Below are positions 40,656 through 52,474 of a stretch of 64,000 bases of DNA, piece by piece. Under the pieces are notes generated by a model that had not been told where the DNA came from, searched no databases, and was given only the letters and a program-made list of their open reading frames with translations. Positions within the stretch are counted from its first letter, which is position 1, and each line of letters starts with the position of its first letter. The stretch comes from Tausonia pullulans (Eukaryota; Basidiomycota; Tremellomycetes; Cystofilobasidiales; Mrakiaceae): the NCBI GenBank assembly GCA_951802195.1, contig OX637624.1:620001-684000 (forward strand). The letters run 5' to 3'. The position numbers were made by a program, and so were the translations under genes.

Positions 40656-42983
40656 TTACTGCCAATGGGGGACAATCAGCCCTGGTATGACTTCGCCAAT
40701 GGAGCTCGTCATGCACACTCACAGCAGGGATAAACTCGGTGTGCCACTTGCCCTTCTCGACTCCAGGCTTGTTCTCGCCGACAATGTCGTAGTTCTGTTG
40801 GGCCAGGTTTTGTCAGAGACGCAAGTTCACATGAGAGGGGTGTGAAGAAGGGCGCGCACATGGTGACCGAAGACATCGAGCTCCATCTCCTCGAAGTTCG
40901 TCGGAAGGTGCTTTCCCGAGACGGCCTTAAGCCACTCGAGTGTCGCGCTGAGGCTTGGGGCAACGCTGAGAACCCACGCAGAACCCACGGCGAGTACAGT
41001 TAGAGAGGTGATTTGCCGAGTCCGAGAGGCGTAACTCACGCATCGGTCTCAACGACCAGCTTGGCAACCTCTTTGAGTGCATCGTAGCCCTTAGCAGCTT
41101 CAGTAGCGATTTCAGGGATGAGGAGCACGTTGATGGTCTCGGGGTCCTTCGCAAGGAGCGGTTGGAGGAAGTCCGCGATTCCGTCGGACTGGATTATGCA
41201 CCCAGCCCTCCAGATGCGTAGGCACTGGTCGAGTTGAATGTGCCAACACTGGTCTTTGGAAGCCCGAGAAATGATCTAAAATAGCTCGGCAAGTCAACAT
41301 CTCGCAATTAAAGGGCAGGGGAGACTACACGCACTCCAAGGCCCTGAACGAAGGCGCCGAAGATTGCACAGTACGTCGCCTGACGGAGTGTCTCAACGAA
41401 TGCCTGGGGGTCCTTGACGCTTTCAGAGTTGGAGGGCGTGGGGAGCTTGAGGTTCTCGGCCACCTTCTGCCGCTCCTGGCGGTTTGCCGAAATGATGCGG
41501 AGCTGGTGAGCGGCTGCGATCTGAGCTCGCGAGGTTAGCTAGGGGTTCACTAGACTCTAGGATGAAGCGACATCGAGGTACGCACGGCGGGAGCAGCGAC
41601 GTGGCGGACGGCGCTCTCAGACATGGTCCAGACTCCAGTACCTTCGGAGTTGTCAGTGTCCTGAGTGACTTTGTCCTCGATGCCCTGATTTGGTGGGACA
41701 GTGACTTGTTAGGATAGAAATTAAGAGGAAACGTCGAAAGCGTAGAAACCGACCTCGACGATGCCCTCCTTGACATCGAGTCCGTCGCCCTTCTTAAACC
41801 GCAGGCTGTAGACGTGCACTTATCAGCAGACCATGAGTATTCGAGGGACTATGGCCGAAATTGACTCACGCCTTCGCGCCGATGCTGACGAGGTAGTTGC
41901 CCTTTAGCTCGCCATTGGCGTCCCACTTTTCAAAGATATCCGCAATGGCGTTCTCGTCGAAGCCGAGCTGCTGGTGGAGGAGAGACCTCACCTCACAGAG
42001 GATAGAGAGATGGGCTTGCTCGATTCCGTTGTGGACCATCTATGGAAAAACATGGCAAAGCGCCCCAGCCACGGTCAGATGAGGAATATGGTGTGATGTA
42101 AGACATGCTTACCTTAACGTAGTGTCCTGCTCCACCGGGTCCCATATAACCGACACAAGGCTCGCCCTTGGACGTGTAAGCCGTCCACTTCTTGAGGAGA
42201 GGTTCGATCTGGGGACACGGAGGTTCCTCAGCGAATGAGCGTAAGAAGCAAAGAGCACGGCAAAACGAACCGTTTTGAAGGCCTTCTCATCGCCGCCAAC
42301 AGACATGCTTGGGCCGTGGCGGGCAGCCTGGTCTGGTGGACGGCCATGCAGGGTTAGTTGTTTGCTGATTGCGGAGAGTCGGGGTCCCAAAACAACCACA
42401 TACAGCCGCCACTGACGCCCATCCCGAGATAGTAGATTTTGTGCTCGGCCGCAGATTTCTGCCTGCGCTCTGTGCTTCCCCACCACTCATTGCCTGTCTG
42501 TCAGCTGCTTTAAGAAGTATGCACACGTGCATCCGTCCGTCTGATACCAACTTCCATCAAGAATGACGTCACCCTCCTTAAGAAGAGGGAGGAGTTCCTC
42601 GAGCACGGTGTCGATGGTCTTCCCATGCGGGAGCGAAAAGATGACCAGTCGTGGCTTGTCCGAAATGCAAGCGTTGATGAGACCCTCGAGCTTGGTGAAG
42701 CCGTACACTTTCTCAGTGTCCACCGAGTCCGCCTTGGATGCCGCCTCGAGATTCTTCTTGACGGCAGAGGCGTCCTTGTCAAAGACGCCGACCTTGGATC
42801 CCTTTTCGGAGAAAAGAAGTGTCATGCCCTGATGGTGAGATGGTCGTCGTCCATGTCAGGAAAAGCGAAGATGGATGAACGATCCGAAGCCGGGCAGCGC
42901 GAACGTACAGATCCCATGCTACCCCCGCCGACGATCGCTACTTCGAGATCGTGGATGCTGTCATTGTTCAGGTAGCCTGGCAT
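40656..42983 (-). CDS. GND1: 6-phosphogluconate dehydrogenase, decarboxylating
   Basis: Oxidative pentose-phosphate enzyme: 6-phosphogluconate plus NADP to ribulose-5-phosphate, CO2 and NADPH, cytosolic. MPGYLNNDSIHDLEVAIVGG begins the Rossmann fold, with the GGGSMGS nucleotide loop split by an intron before MTLLFSEKGSKVGVFDKD. Then come KPRLVIFSLPHGKTIDTVLE, DMSVGGDEKAF, GYMGPGGAGHYVKMVHNGIE with the catalytic Lys and substrate-binding Asn, and HLSILCEVRSLLHQQLGF. The all-helical C-terminal domain follows (EGIVEGIEDKVTQD, HVAAPAIAAAHQLR, RIWRAGCIIQSDGI). The end GKWHTEFIPA agrees with the usual family terminus. In my reading a GTGAGT intron follows the last Ala, and the stop codon TAA (40658-40656) is the first codon of the last exon. 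Reading through instead would add a ~48-residue non-family tail. The Lys/Asn/His active site looks complete. The tail of ~20 residues found in some 6PGDHs is absent. Confidence 0.9.
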
Positions 42984-44439
42984 TTGTTCGAGATTCTTAT
43001 GTTATGTCTGGTGGACAAGTGAGTGGGAGGATGGTGGTTTGGGGGCAAGAGAAGCAACAAGAAAGCGTCATCCGGTTGACTAGCAAGTCGACAAAATGAC
43101 GCACGCATGAGTCCCTGCCTGTCTCTTCACTCACTGAAGTCTGAACAGCGGAGAGAGTACGTGACCGTTCATAGCCCCACCGGGATCCTGTACGAGGCCC
43201 CACCCCACTTGGATCCCCACAGGAACGAAGTCGCTGCTTGCTGACAACGCGTTGAACTCATTCAAGAAGAGTAATCCAGGAAATGACGAGAGCATAATGG
43301 AATGGGAGAAGGAGAAAAAAACACAGGATGCCCAGGAGAAAGACACAGAGAGTAAAAAGTAATGATTGTATAAATTTTATATAAAAGAGAGAGAAGAATC
43401 CACAGACAGAAACCAAGAAGCGAGTGAAAAAAACAGAAAATAATAACAGTATTTAAACACAGCTACAAGATGAGAGAACATGTTCAGAGCATTTACAGGA
43501 GGTGAAACAAAGCAGATAAGGAAGAAGCAAAGGTTGAGATGAGGGGGAAGGAAGATAGACACGAGGACAGATGAGTTGAAGAAGACAACGGGCAAACGAG
43601 GCAGGATGTGAGCCAGCCAGCCTGTGCCAGTGATCTTCGGCTGCCAAGTTTGTCGTCGATATCGTCGCGTTTTGTCTCCAATCACCCCCGTACGTACAGC
43701 TGACGACCATTTTTATCGTCCCAGATGCGCCTTTCTCCCTTGCCCCCCACCTCAGCAAGAGCCTCGACGCACTTCCCCATTTTCTTCTCGTCATCGACAC
43801 CCCCTCGCAGACCTTCTTGACTCCTTGAACAGCATCAGAGCACTGCGCTCGGCCCACCTCCAAGGACCTCCTCGCGCGTAGTCGATCTCTCCTCAATGGC
43901 CAGCCGGGCGCAAGCCGTTTTACACGCGAAAGAGCTCAGCTGAACTTCTTGAGCGGGCCACCGAGCATCGCTCATCGAGGCCTGGGGAATCCCAGCCCGG
44001 GAGACGTTTGCCGTCTTCTAGCGACGACTCTGGTGGCTCAGAGGATGCAATCATGAGCTGGAAATCAGGCATGGGGCAGGCGGTGAAGATCGAGAGAGTG
44101 GTAGAGGTGTTGGAAGACGAAGATGTAGATGTGCGCCTCGGCTGATTAGCGGCAGAACGACCAGAGGAGGTGTCGGTCAAGGATGAGTACTTAAGGGGAG
44201 CCTTAGTTTCAGCCAAGATCTTTACGCGCAGAGAAAAGCTGTTTAACAAGTCCGACGCACCGGCATGGCAGCGAGCGAATCTGCCTTGAGACACCAGCTG
44301 AAAGTCGAAACGACGGCCCTGGGTTCTCTGGCGTCAAAAACGTGATCGTCAGAGCAAGCACGAGCGGACATAGTGAGACAGAAACCCACTCTTACGGAAG
44401 ATGGATTGAGGCAGCACCGTGCTGGGCGAAGGAAACAGC
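42984..44439. other. Spacer upstream of GND1, possible small coding fragment
   Basis: About 1.46 kb. A/T-rich sequence lies at 43370-43450. On the minus strand at ~43870-43690 a coding-like fragment reads QCSDAVQGVKKVCEGV and then, one base out of frame, MGKCVEALAEVGGKGERR to a stop near 43690. A Ser/Thr-rich frame lies at 44294-43920. Neither could be joined into a convincing gene, so none is called. Confidence 0.35.
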
Positions 44440-47400
44440 CTAGAGCTGTTTCCATACCTTGTCGTCCTTCAGGCCATCCTTGACGGAGGGATGCTCCCGC
44501 GAGGATGACCAGTCGTCGCCCTGATTGCTCGGCATTGCCCGCCGTACTGGCATTCTTGGCGAGGGCACCGATTCCTTCTCCCTGTTGACCCTGGGAGCAG
44601 CAGAGAGATAGCTGCCCCCATGGACCTCATGAGCAGCGTCCACCCACTTCTTGTGGTCCTCAGGGACATGTGGAGAAGGCACAACGACGTGCTTCTCCGA
44701 CGACCCAAGGAGCTTGGAAGAGAAGTAAAGGCCGATTTCCTCGCCTTACAAAACGGCGTTACAAATGGATGCGTTAGCGAAGGCAGCATCATTGGTGGTA
44801 GCGTCGACAAAGGTATTGGTGGTTGCGCAAGGACCATTGTGCGTCAATGACGGTTTTTAAATACGATTTAGACGCTAGGCGTACTCGGGAGAGAGAGATA
44901 GAGAGAGATAGGAAGTGGATGGCATGTACCTCGATCAGGCTTGGCGGCCGCGTTCTGCTCAACTAGGATGTCACGCATAGCGATGGTTCTCGTGTGTTTC
45001 TGGTCCACCATCGGTTTTTTAGAGACCGTGTCAGAGGCTGCCGCGGTGGAGGTCACTGCCTCCCCGCTTGGAGAGGGTATCGAGCGCGGGACGAGGTAAG
45101 GGACGGCCTGTTTGCGCATCATGAAAGATCCCTCGTAGCCTGTTAGGGGACAAAGGATATGTCAGCACTTGAGAGCAACCAAAGACAGAAGATAGAACAA
45201 CAGCATACCGTGCATCGTCTCAGGGGTGAAAGTGTCGCGCCAACAGCCAAGCCATCGGCAGTCGTGCTGGAGGTAGCCCCGATATAGCCACCGGCCCCGG
45301 ATGGCGGGCTGAATGTCGGGATCCTTTACGTCAGGTCAGCCTCCGGGCATACACAGGCAGGTGAAACGATGACGAAAGTAGAAAGGAGACCACAAACTAA
45401 CAATGTACTCCTTAGTGAGGAGGATGAGCCCGTCCCAGGCGCGCACCCGACCGATGACCTTAAAGTTGCCCCAACTGCTACGCCCGGTGCCATGGAGGCG
45501 AATCTCCTTTACGAATGGCGAGTCCTCGGGCTCCTCCTGGGCTTCCTCCTCCTCGGTCTCGCACTGGATAAAACGGTCCTCAGGCTCGTCGTCCGCCGGG
45601 TAGCCCGCGTTCAGCGGGCTGCCAGAGCCGCCGGCAAGGTGCTTGGGCACCCGGACGACTGTCTCATAGAGCGTGATTTCCTGGCCTTGTTGACCAAACG
45701 AGCCTGCCAGGTGGGGCGCAAGAGCAGCATGAGACAGGGGCAAGCAGGTCAGCAAGCTGCAACGCATACAATCGTGTTCCGAGCCAGCGAAAGGCCTCAC
45801 CCTCATAAAGAGACCGTATGTCACCATTAAGCATCTCGCGATAACTGTTGAAGTCGAAGAACGAGAAGCTGCCGTGGTAAAGGCCCTCGATCCGGCCGCG
45901 ATAGGTGAGCGGCTCGAGGCCCTTGCTCTCGCAAGGGTCAAGGCACTCGAGCATCCGGCGGATGTCACGGTCATGGGCGACCGAGGGAAGCTGCATGACG
46001 GGGATCGACCGCCGAAGGTGAATGTCGGTCGTCGGGTCATAAAGGACAGGTGGGCCTGTCCGGTCAGCCTGGTAGGGAAGGAGGAAGTCCAGTGAACGCG
46101 TCGAGGAGTTCGACAACGACTCGGTGAGGCCGCCGATGCAAGGCGTCTGGTCGAGCTGGTTGAGCAGACCATAGGCGGCGGAGATGTGGATGTTAGGCGG
46201 GCACAGCCGGGTCTCTCTGCCAAACCGCCGGGCGGTCACGGCCTTGCTGTAGGGGCGGTTGTCGGCTACATAGGGGTCCGCCTCGGCGTCCTTGATCATA
46301 GGGACCGGCCGCTTGGTGAGAGGAAGCTGCTTAATGACCCAGGGTCCCAGGAACGGGTTGTACTGGAATGGAAGGCCGAGGTGTTAATCGTCAGTTGAGG
46401 CCGCCTGCGGTGTGCGCGGAAGTGTGGTGGAGGCTCGGGCACGCGGGGAGCGGGGGCGACAACCGACCTTGTGGAGGGCGAACGCATAAGGCCGGAGGAT
46501 AAAGTGCTTCTCGTCGACCTGAGCCGTCGTCTCTTGGATCGGGTAGCTAGCCAGGTCGTCGACCTGAGCACGCATTTCACCGGCTAAAAAAAAAGGCGGG
46601 GAAATGATCCGTCGGGTCGGAAGCAAGTCAGCTTGAGAGCCGCGAGACACCGATTCACCGAAATGGCAGGGGGAAGGGGCCAAGGACATCAGACTGGCGA
46701 AGGGGGGCTACGTACCGACTTCATCAAGCCAGAGGCACAGCGTGACATGGGTCGCCATGTCGAGGGTCTCGGCTGGGTATCCTGGATCGAGGGCTGCGGG
46801 CAAAATCACGGCGTGATGGAAGCTCATGATAAAATGCGATAGATCGCTAGCATCGTCGTCCCCACGCGTGACATCGGCCGTTCAAGCGTGGCGGAAGCAA
46901 CAGTATTTTTGAAAGAAGCGGAGCGGTGGAGAAAGGAGAGGTGGGGGATGGATGCAGGGGGATAAGGGGCGACGGAAGATGAAATAATGAAACCGGGTGG
47001 GAGTGTCAGCGGTGTGTTCACACACCATGAGGGCGGGAGCGCAGAAGAGTCCTCAGAAAGAGGGCGAGCGAGATTGACGAAGAATTGCAATGGGAGGAAG
47101 GATCTAAGAAGAGGAAGCAAAGTACTCACGCCCAAATGATAATCTTGGGGAGATTCTTGCCATCTTATAGCAGGAGAGCGCGAGAACCATTCCCGAAAGC
47201 GAAGGTTGAACTTCGTCAGTCACATTTGTCGTCGAGTTTCGGGCAAAGGGGCAGAGGAGGAGAACGAAGACGAGGTTCGAGGGCGAGGGGAGATCGAGGG
47301 CAATGGAGCCGGCGGCGAGGGGGTTAGATAGAGTGTGCGCCGACTGCTAGCGAAATGCGGGGGGGGGGGGAGCAAATGACCTGCCTGGTCCGGCGCGGCG

Positions 47401-48169
47401 AAGGAACGCACGAACCCAACGGCGGTGATCGCACACGAGTCCGAGGTGGCACGAAGGCGAGCGAGCGAGAGGGTAATGGGCCTGTCTCGTTTCGCTGACT
47501 CCCGCTCCAGCGTAAAGCCAACGGCCGGTCGGCAGCGTCAGGATGGAGTGTGTCGCTCGCTTGATTTTGAACGAGGAGGAAGAAGGCTAGAGGGAAAGGG
47601 AGGGATGGAGGTGGACGCAGGTGAAGCCGGAACGGTGTGGCGCTGTAATGCGAGTGGGGTAGAGCGCGAGCGAGAGACAGAGCCACTGAAAGACGGGCTG
47701 GCAAGCAAGGGGGGGGGGGCAGGGAAGAGGGCTAGAGGAATCGCATGCACGCACCGTTCTCAGTAAGCAAGAGGTAGATCTCGAGCAGGTCGTTGCCCAC
47801 TTGAGCCCTCGCCTCCTCGGACGACGCAAAGCGCGCGCACCCTCGGTCAGTGCCGCCCTCCCGCACCCGGGCAAGGAGCTCCCACCTGCGCCTCAGTTCT
47901 TCGGCAGCGAAACGCGAGGTGGCGAAGACGTCCGGTCCGAATCGCCTGACAACGGCATCTGTGTCCCAGGTGGCGTGGAGGATGTCAGCCCAGAGCTGGG
48001 CGTTTGTCCTGGGCGAGAGGGTGTCGTGTAGCGAGTGAGAGACGACGAGCAGTGGGAGCACCGCCGAGGGAGGGCCAAATGGGGCCGAGGGGTCCGCCGG
48101 CATGAGGGCGAGCTGGAAGGCGACATGCGTGAGGACCTCGGGTGGAAGCGATGACAACTGGACCACCAT
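44440..48169 (-). CDS. F-box protein
   Basis: Likely substrate adaptor of an SCF ubiquitin ligase; the substrate is unknown. MVVQLSSLPPEVLTHVAFQL is an F-box start, followed by LPLLVVSHSLHDTLSPRTNA and LWADILHATWD. Then EIYLLLTEN joins across an intron to DGKNLPKIIIWA, a pattern of basidiomycete F-box proteins. Further exons give MSFHHAVILPAALDPGYPAE, THVTLCLWLDEVG, FALHKYNPFLGPWVIKQLPL, IHISAAYGLLNQLDQTPC and YRGRIEGLYHGSFSFFDFNS. Near the end come WGNFKVIGRVRAWDGLILLT, GRWLYRGYLQHDCRWLGCW and TMHGYEGSFMMRKQAVPYLV. A last exon spliced in phase 1 (donor GTACAT) reads EEIGLYFSSKLLGSSEKHVV and stops at 44440. The alternating Gly/Trp-rich part suggests a beta-type ligand-binding domain. Several long introns, so internal borders are tentative. 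Confidence 0.75.
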
Positions 48170-50965
48170 GACGACGACTGCCCGGGGATGGGCGGCGGTA
48201 GGACAGAGGATAGGGAAGAGGAGGTAGTGATGGCGTGTTGAGAAGATGGACGATGGTGAGGAGGGGAGGGAATGAGGAAGGAAAGCAGGCGAAGGACAAA
48301 GCAGGCAGTCCGGTGAAAGTGAGCGCCGATGAGTGAGTGAGCGAGCCTCAAATTCCCAGCGGAGGGAGAGGGAGGTAGTTAGCCAGTTACGAGTTGAGCA
48401 GCGACACTCCAAGTTGCGAACAGGGGCCTGGCGTGCGTGCGAGCGGCTCTGAGCGCGCGCTGGACCTGTCCATTTGCCTGCCTCTCCTCTCCTCTCTTCT
48501 GGCTCTCCCTTTTCTTTGACTGGGTGACTCTGAGACGCCCTCACCGCATCCCACGCAAATTTTCTCAGCGTTCCTTTACCTCCGTCGTCCCGTCCCCAGA
48601 GTGCTGAGACTCCCGAGCGCGCGTTTGCCTTCACCTTGTCCCCTCTCGCGCCACAGCAGGAAGACCTGGGGAGCCCTAAAGAGGGTTAGCCTCCATCTCC
48701 TTGTCAGACAAGGCTTTCTTCTTGTTCCCCACAATACCTGAACACTCGCACTTTTTTCCTCTTCTCCTCCGGAGGCCTTGTTACTCTAAGCTCCTCCTGC
48801 TCATCATATGTGGTAGCGTCTGCCTTCTTTTTTCTCCTCTCCTTTTCCCTCTCAGATCTCCTTCCCCGCCCGGCTTCATTGAGCCTCGGCCCTGACCTAT
48901 ATCTCGGCCAGAGCCCATGCGGTCCACCAAACACTCCTGCACGCAGGTCCAAAGATTGTCCTCAACTCCTCGGATCGGGCCAGTCTTATACCTACCTCCA
49001 CAGCGAGACCTAAATGACACCGGCTGGTGCTCCAGCCTTCCTGGTCTCGAGTTCGATTTGATATATTTTTCCTCCCCTTCCTCTTCTCCGTTCCGGTCCT
49101 CCACAGACGAGAACATGCTCTCCTCAATTCATTCCATTAAGGCAGGGCTGGCATCGCAGCACGCGATCATAGCTCTGACAGGCGGCCGCCGGTATTTGAA
49201 TCTGATCCCTCTTTACCCTCACCCGCGCGAGATTGTGAGGCCTGCATAAGCCGAAGAGCGTCATCACAGAAGCTTCCTGCGTTTGATCCCCTGCCTTTCA
49301 TCTCGTTCCCCTTGCTTCATTTCATCTGTGTGAGAACCTTCCTCCGCTCCTTAATTTCCCTCCCTTCGCAGCCAGCCTCCTTCCTCCTTACCCTTCCTTC
49401 TCCTTCTCTTCTCCAGGGCCCGCTAGTCGCTTTGGGAGGCATGTCCGGCCCGGCCGAGAGCTTGAAAATAACCCGCCCGAGTCTCTCTTCCTTACCTAAC
49501 GAGAAAAGAGCTTCCGAAACAAGGGGATCCGAGAGAGCAAGAAAGGAGCAAGGGACCTTCTTGAAGCTCCTCCTCATCTGTGCTTTGTACAGAAGTTGGC
49601 AGGAGCTGGCGTTGACGTGAAGTCAAGCGCACATGGCTGTTGAAAAGCATCCTGTTCCGAGCACCTAATAGTCAAAGACCCGGAGTAGCTTGTTCTTCCT
49701 TCTTTTCCTCCCTTGGAATTCTCCGCACGCCAAAACGTGATGGTAAAGCAAGCCAGTTGAGCGAGCGAGCGAGCTTTTTGTCCCAGCGCGCCGGATCCCG
49801 CACCCACTCCTCACTCCTGCCCTTGCACACAAGCCCTTCATCCGGCAAGTTCTGCAGACGTTACCTCCATTGTCTATGGCAGTTTAAGCCTCTCCCTACC
49901 AGGGAGGAGGTAGTATAAAAACTTCCCATTATAATCTAATAAACGCGTAGAGAGGAAGCCATGCTCCCCCCTCCCCCCCTCCCCAGCTCGATCTGCCCGG
50001 AGAACCCCTGCTCCCCGTCGCATATGACCGCCCTCATCTTCACTTCTTTGAAGCGACAGGCCCGTTTTTGGCGAGCACGCTGCTGCAAGAGGCCGATTGT
50101 TGTCTCCGTATTTGAAAAAGATAAATCTTCTTCTCTTCTAGATCTTCGGGACCTTGTGGGCCGGACATCGGGTAACACGAAACGCGTCAGCTCTGCGGGG
50201 AGCAAGCGGGATGAGAGGAGACGATCAACTTTGCTTTGGATGAGTTGGTCGCGTTGGCCGCTTCGATCTCGATCCCCGCCGCCGTCTTTCGCCGTTAGTG
50301 AGTTCTTTGCTCTTTTCTTTGACAGCACGCGGGTTGGTCAGCCTAAGACCTTCGAGGGAATAGACATCGGCTTTTAGGAAACCCCTTGCTCGCCTGGATG
50401 ACAATCTCTGGGGATTCGAGAAGGGACCCATGTGTGGTGTGCCAGAGGTATATCAGCGACAATCCATCCATCCAGTTTCGCCATGGGATTCCCTTCGCCA
50501 CATGCACCAGTAAAATCACTGAGTGGGCTGATTGGCTCGCTCAGAGGTGGAAGGCTATCGCAGATATGAGGAAGGGGCGAGGGGAAAGAGGGGGACATGA
50601 ATGACACATTGACGCCGACCGAGGTCAAGGGATATCATAATTCCACCATTTTGCGGCGTGTGAGGGTTCTGAACCAGAGTGGAGGAGGAGTGCGCCGGGC
50701 TCTGCCGAACAAGACATAGCCTCCAGATCTGAGAGGCAGGCAGGCCAGCACGATCGCAAGCCAGAGAGGAGATGACTGAAGATAAAGTCGACTTGTGATG
50801 GCACCTCTGATTGGTTCAGCAACAAACCTTGAGCTTTCTCCTCAGTCCTTTTTGTCTTCTCCTGGAAACTGTATACATTGAACGAATATTGAAGAGCACT
50901 GTCTCAATAACTGACGCGCGATCGTCCATTTATCTGAGGTGCTTGCCGCTTATTCGACCGACAGG
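48170..50965. other. 2.8-kb stretch without a recognisable gene
   Basis: Promoter of the F-box gene at the left end. The rest is C/T-rich on the + strand with many short, biased frames (Ser/Leu/Pro-rich or Lys/Arg-rich). I found no domain, splice-consistent exon chain, repeat or RNA gene. A non-coding RNA or an unrecognised small gene is possible but not supported. Confidence 0.45.
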
Positions 50966-52096
50966 CTAGAAGAACTGCTCGATCATGATGAGGGTCTGCA
51001 CGTTCGGCTCGGCGCCTTTAGCTTGAAGCCAGTCGGCAATGTCACGAGCTCGATGCTTGACGGCCATCTGCACTGTGGGTGAATGGAGGAACGGGATTGT
51101 CAGGTTCGGCCATGAAGGAACATCATAGGTCTCCTCACGCACGCATCTTGCTCGTTACCGGAACGCGATCCTCCCTCTTTCGCCGCTTTGGGCTTGTTGT
51201 GGATATCTTTCTCGTTACCGCTGAGTCTTTGTTGGCGCTGATTCCGGTTTTAAGCCGTTTAGTGACCGGCCTTGATCCCTCATCGTTGTCGTCCTCTGAT
51301 CGCTCCTTCTTTGAGCCTTCTCCTCTTGCATCCCCTTCGTCTGGCGCCCTCTCAACGAGCAGTTGCACCAGTGCCAAATCCCGTCGCTTGACCGCGAGCG
51401 AAACAGCGTATCCATCGTTGAGGCTCGGGTCGGCACCCTGCCGGAGGAGGAACTTCGTCAACGGCCGGGAGAGCGGGTCAAATGTGAGCGACCCGCAGAG
51501 AGGGTACCCGCGGTGGGACGAGGCCGAGGGCCGGTATGTGGCGAACAGGTGTTCGAGCAAAGGTAGCAAGGTCGGAGGCAGCGTCGGGTCCGGGAGCGAC
51601 GCGTCGTAGGAGGTCGGGCTCGAGTATGCGAGCCCTGGAGGGTTGGAAGGCCCGCGCCACTGCAGCGAGCGGAAGAGTCGCTTCGGGAGCTCGGCAAGCG
51701 CGAGCTTGGCTCCCGGGGGCTCGTGGCCGAGGGCTACACGTTCCGCAAAGATACGCTCGAGGGCGTACACGAAGGGAAGGGAGGCGAAGACGGCGTGGCG
51801 GAGGCATCGACCGAGGACGTCTTGGGGTGGGGCCGTGTGGTGGAGGGCGAGGAGATAGCGCGCGACGTAGGTCGGCGTCGGGTGCGAAAGATAGGTGAGG
51901 AGTATGTGCGAAACGGCAGCGAGATGGGCGTTTAAAGCGAGCGAGTGGATGTAGAGCACAAGCTGGGAGGAATGGGGAGAGAAGAGCGATGGTTGTCGTC
52001 GTCGTTAGCCAGGGTGCATGACCATACAGGCGGCGAGCTGCAACCCGCGAACAGGCTTACTTCTTGAGGGAGCGTCTCAAAAGTTGCCGTGGGCAT
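50966..52096 (-). CDS. Ankyrin-like protein with short F-box-type start
   Basis: Start MPTATFETLPQE, then after a GTAAGC intron LVLYIHSLALNAHLAAVSHI, which looks like a short F-box-like or helical entry motif. The middle is helical and Pro-rich (PTYVARYLLALHHTAPPQDV; LPDPTLPPTLLPLLEHLF). Ankyrin-type units are visible as RPLTKFLLRQGADPSLNDGY and VKRRDLALVQLLVERAP. A Lys/Arg/Ser/Glu-rich linker follows (KKERSEDDNDEGSRPVTKR), probably nuclear. A last exon joined in phase (KM then LQMAVKHRARDIADWLQAKG) gives a final ankyrin unit AEPNVQTL and the stop at 50966. I infer a protein-interaction role; the partner is unknown. The repeats are degenerate and few, so the family name is tentative. Confidence 0.65.
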
Positions 52097-52474
52097 GGCG
52101 AAGGGTAAGTAAGTTACAGACAAAGGTAGGGAAGAGGTGAACGCCTGATTGGGCGAGGGAGACGGTCAAGTGCAAGAAGAGACAACAGGAGGGAAGAAGC
52201 GGAAGGTGGAGGCCAGCAATTCAAATGGGCCATGCGCTGTTCTCTCCCAAATGGATGGACAGGCTAGACAGGTCGACATCTGAAGAGTATGGAAGACATG
52301 AATCGTTAAGGCAGCTAGACAGAATAGAACAATCGTACACGAGGAGCAAGAGGACACGGGCAGGAGAAGAGTACGACGACGAGAATTCATGGGAGATCGA
52401 GACGGAAAAGCACAGAGAAACACAAGGGAGATTCAGGCGCTGTCACGACGCGGATGTGACGACGATGAGAGCTA
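52097..52474. other. Spacer between two minus-strand genes
   Basis: 378 bp holding the 3' UTR of the kinesin gene and the promoter of the ankyrin-like gene. Purine-rich on the + strand; no gene seen. Confidence 0.5.
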
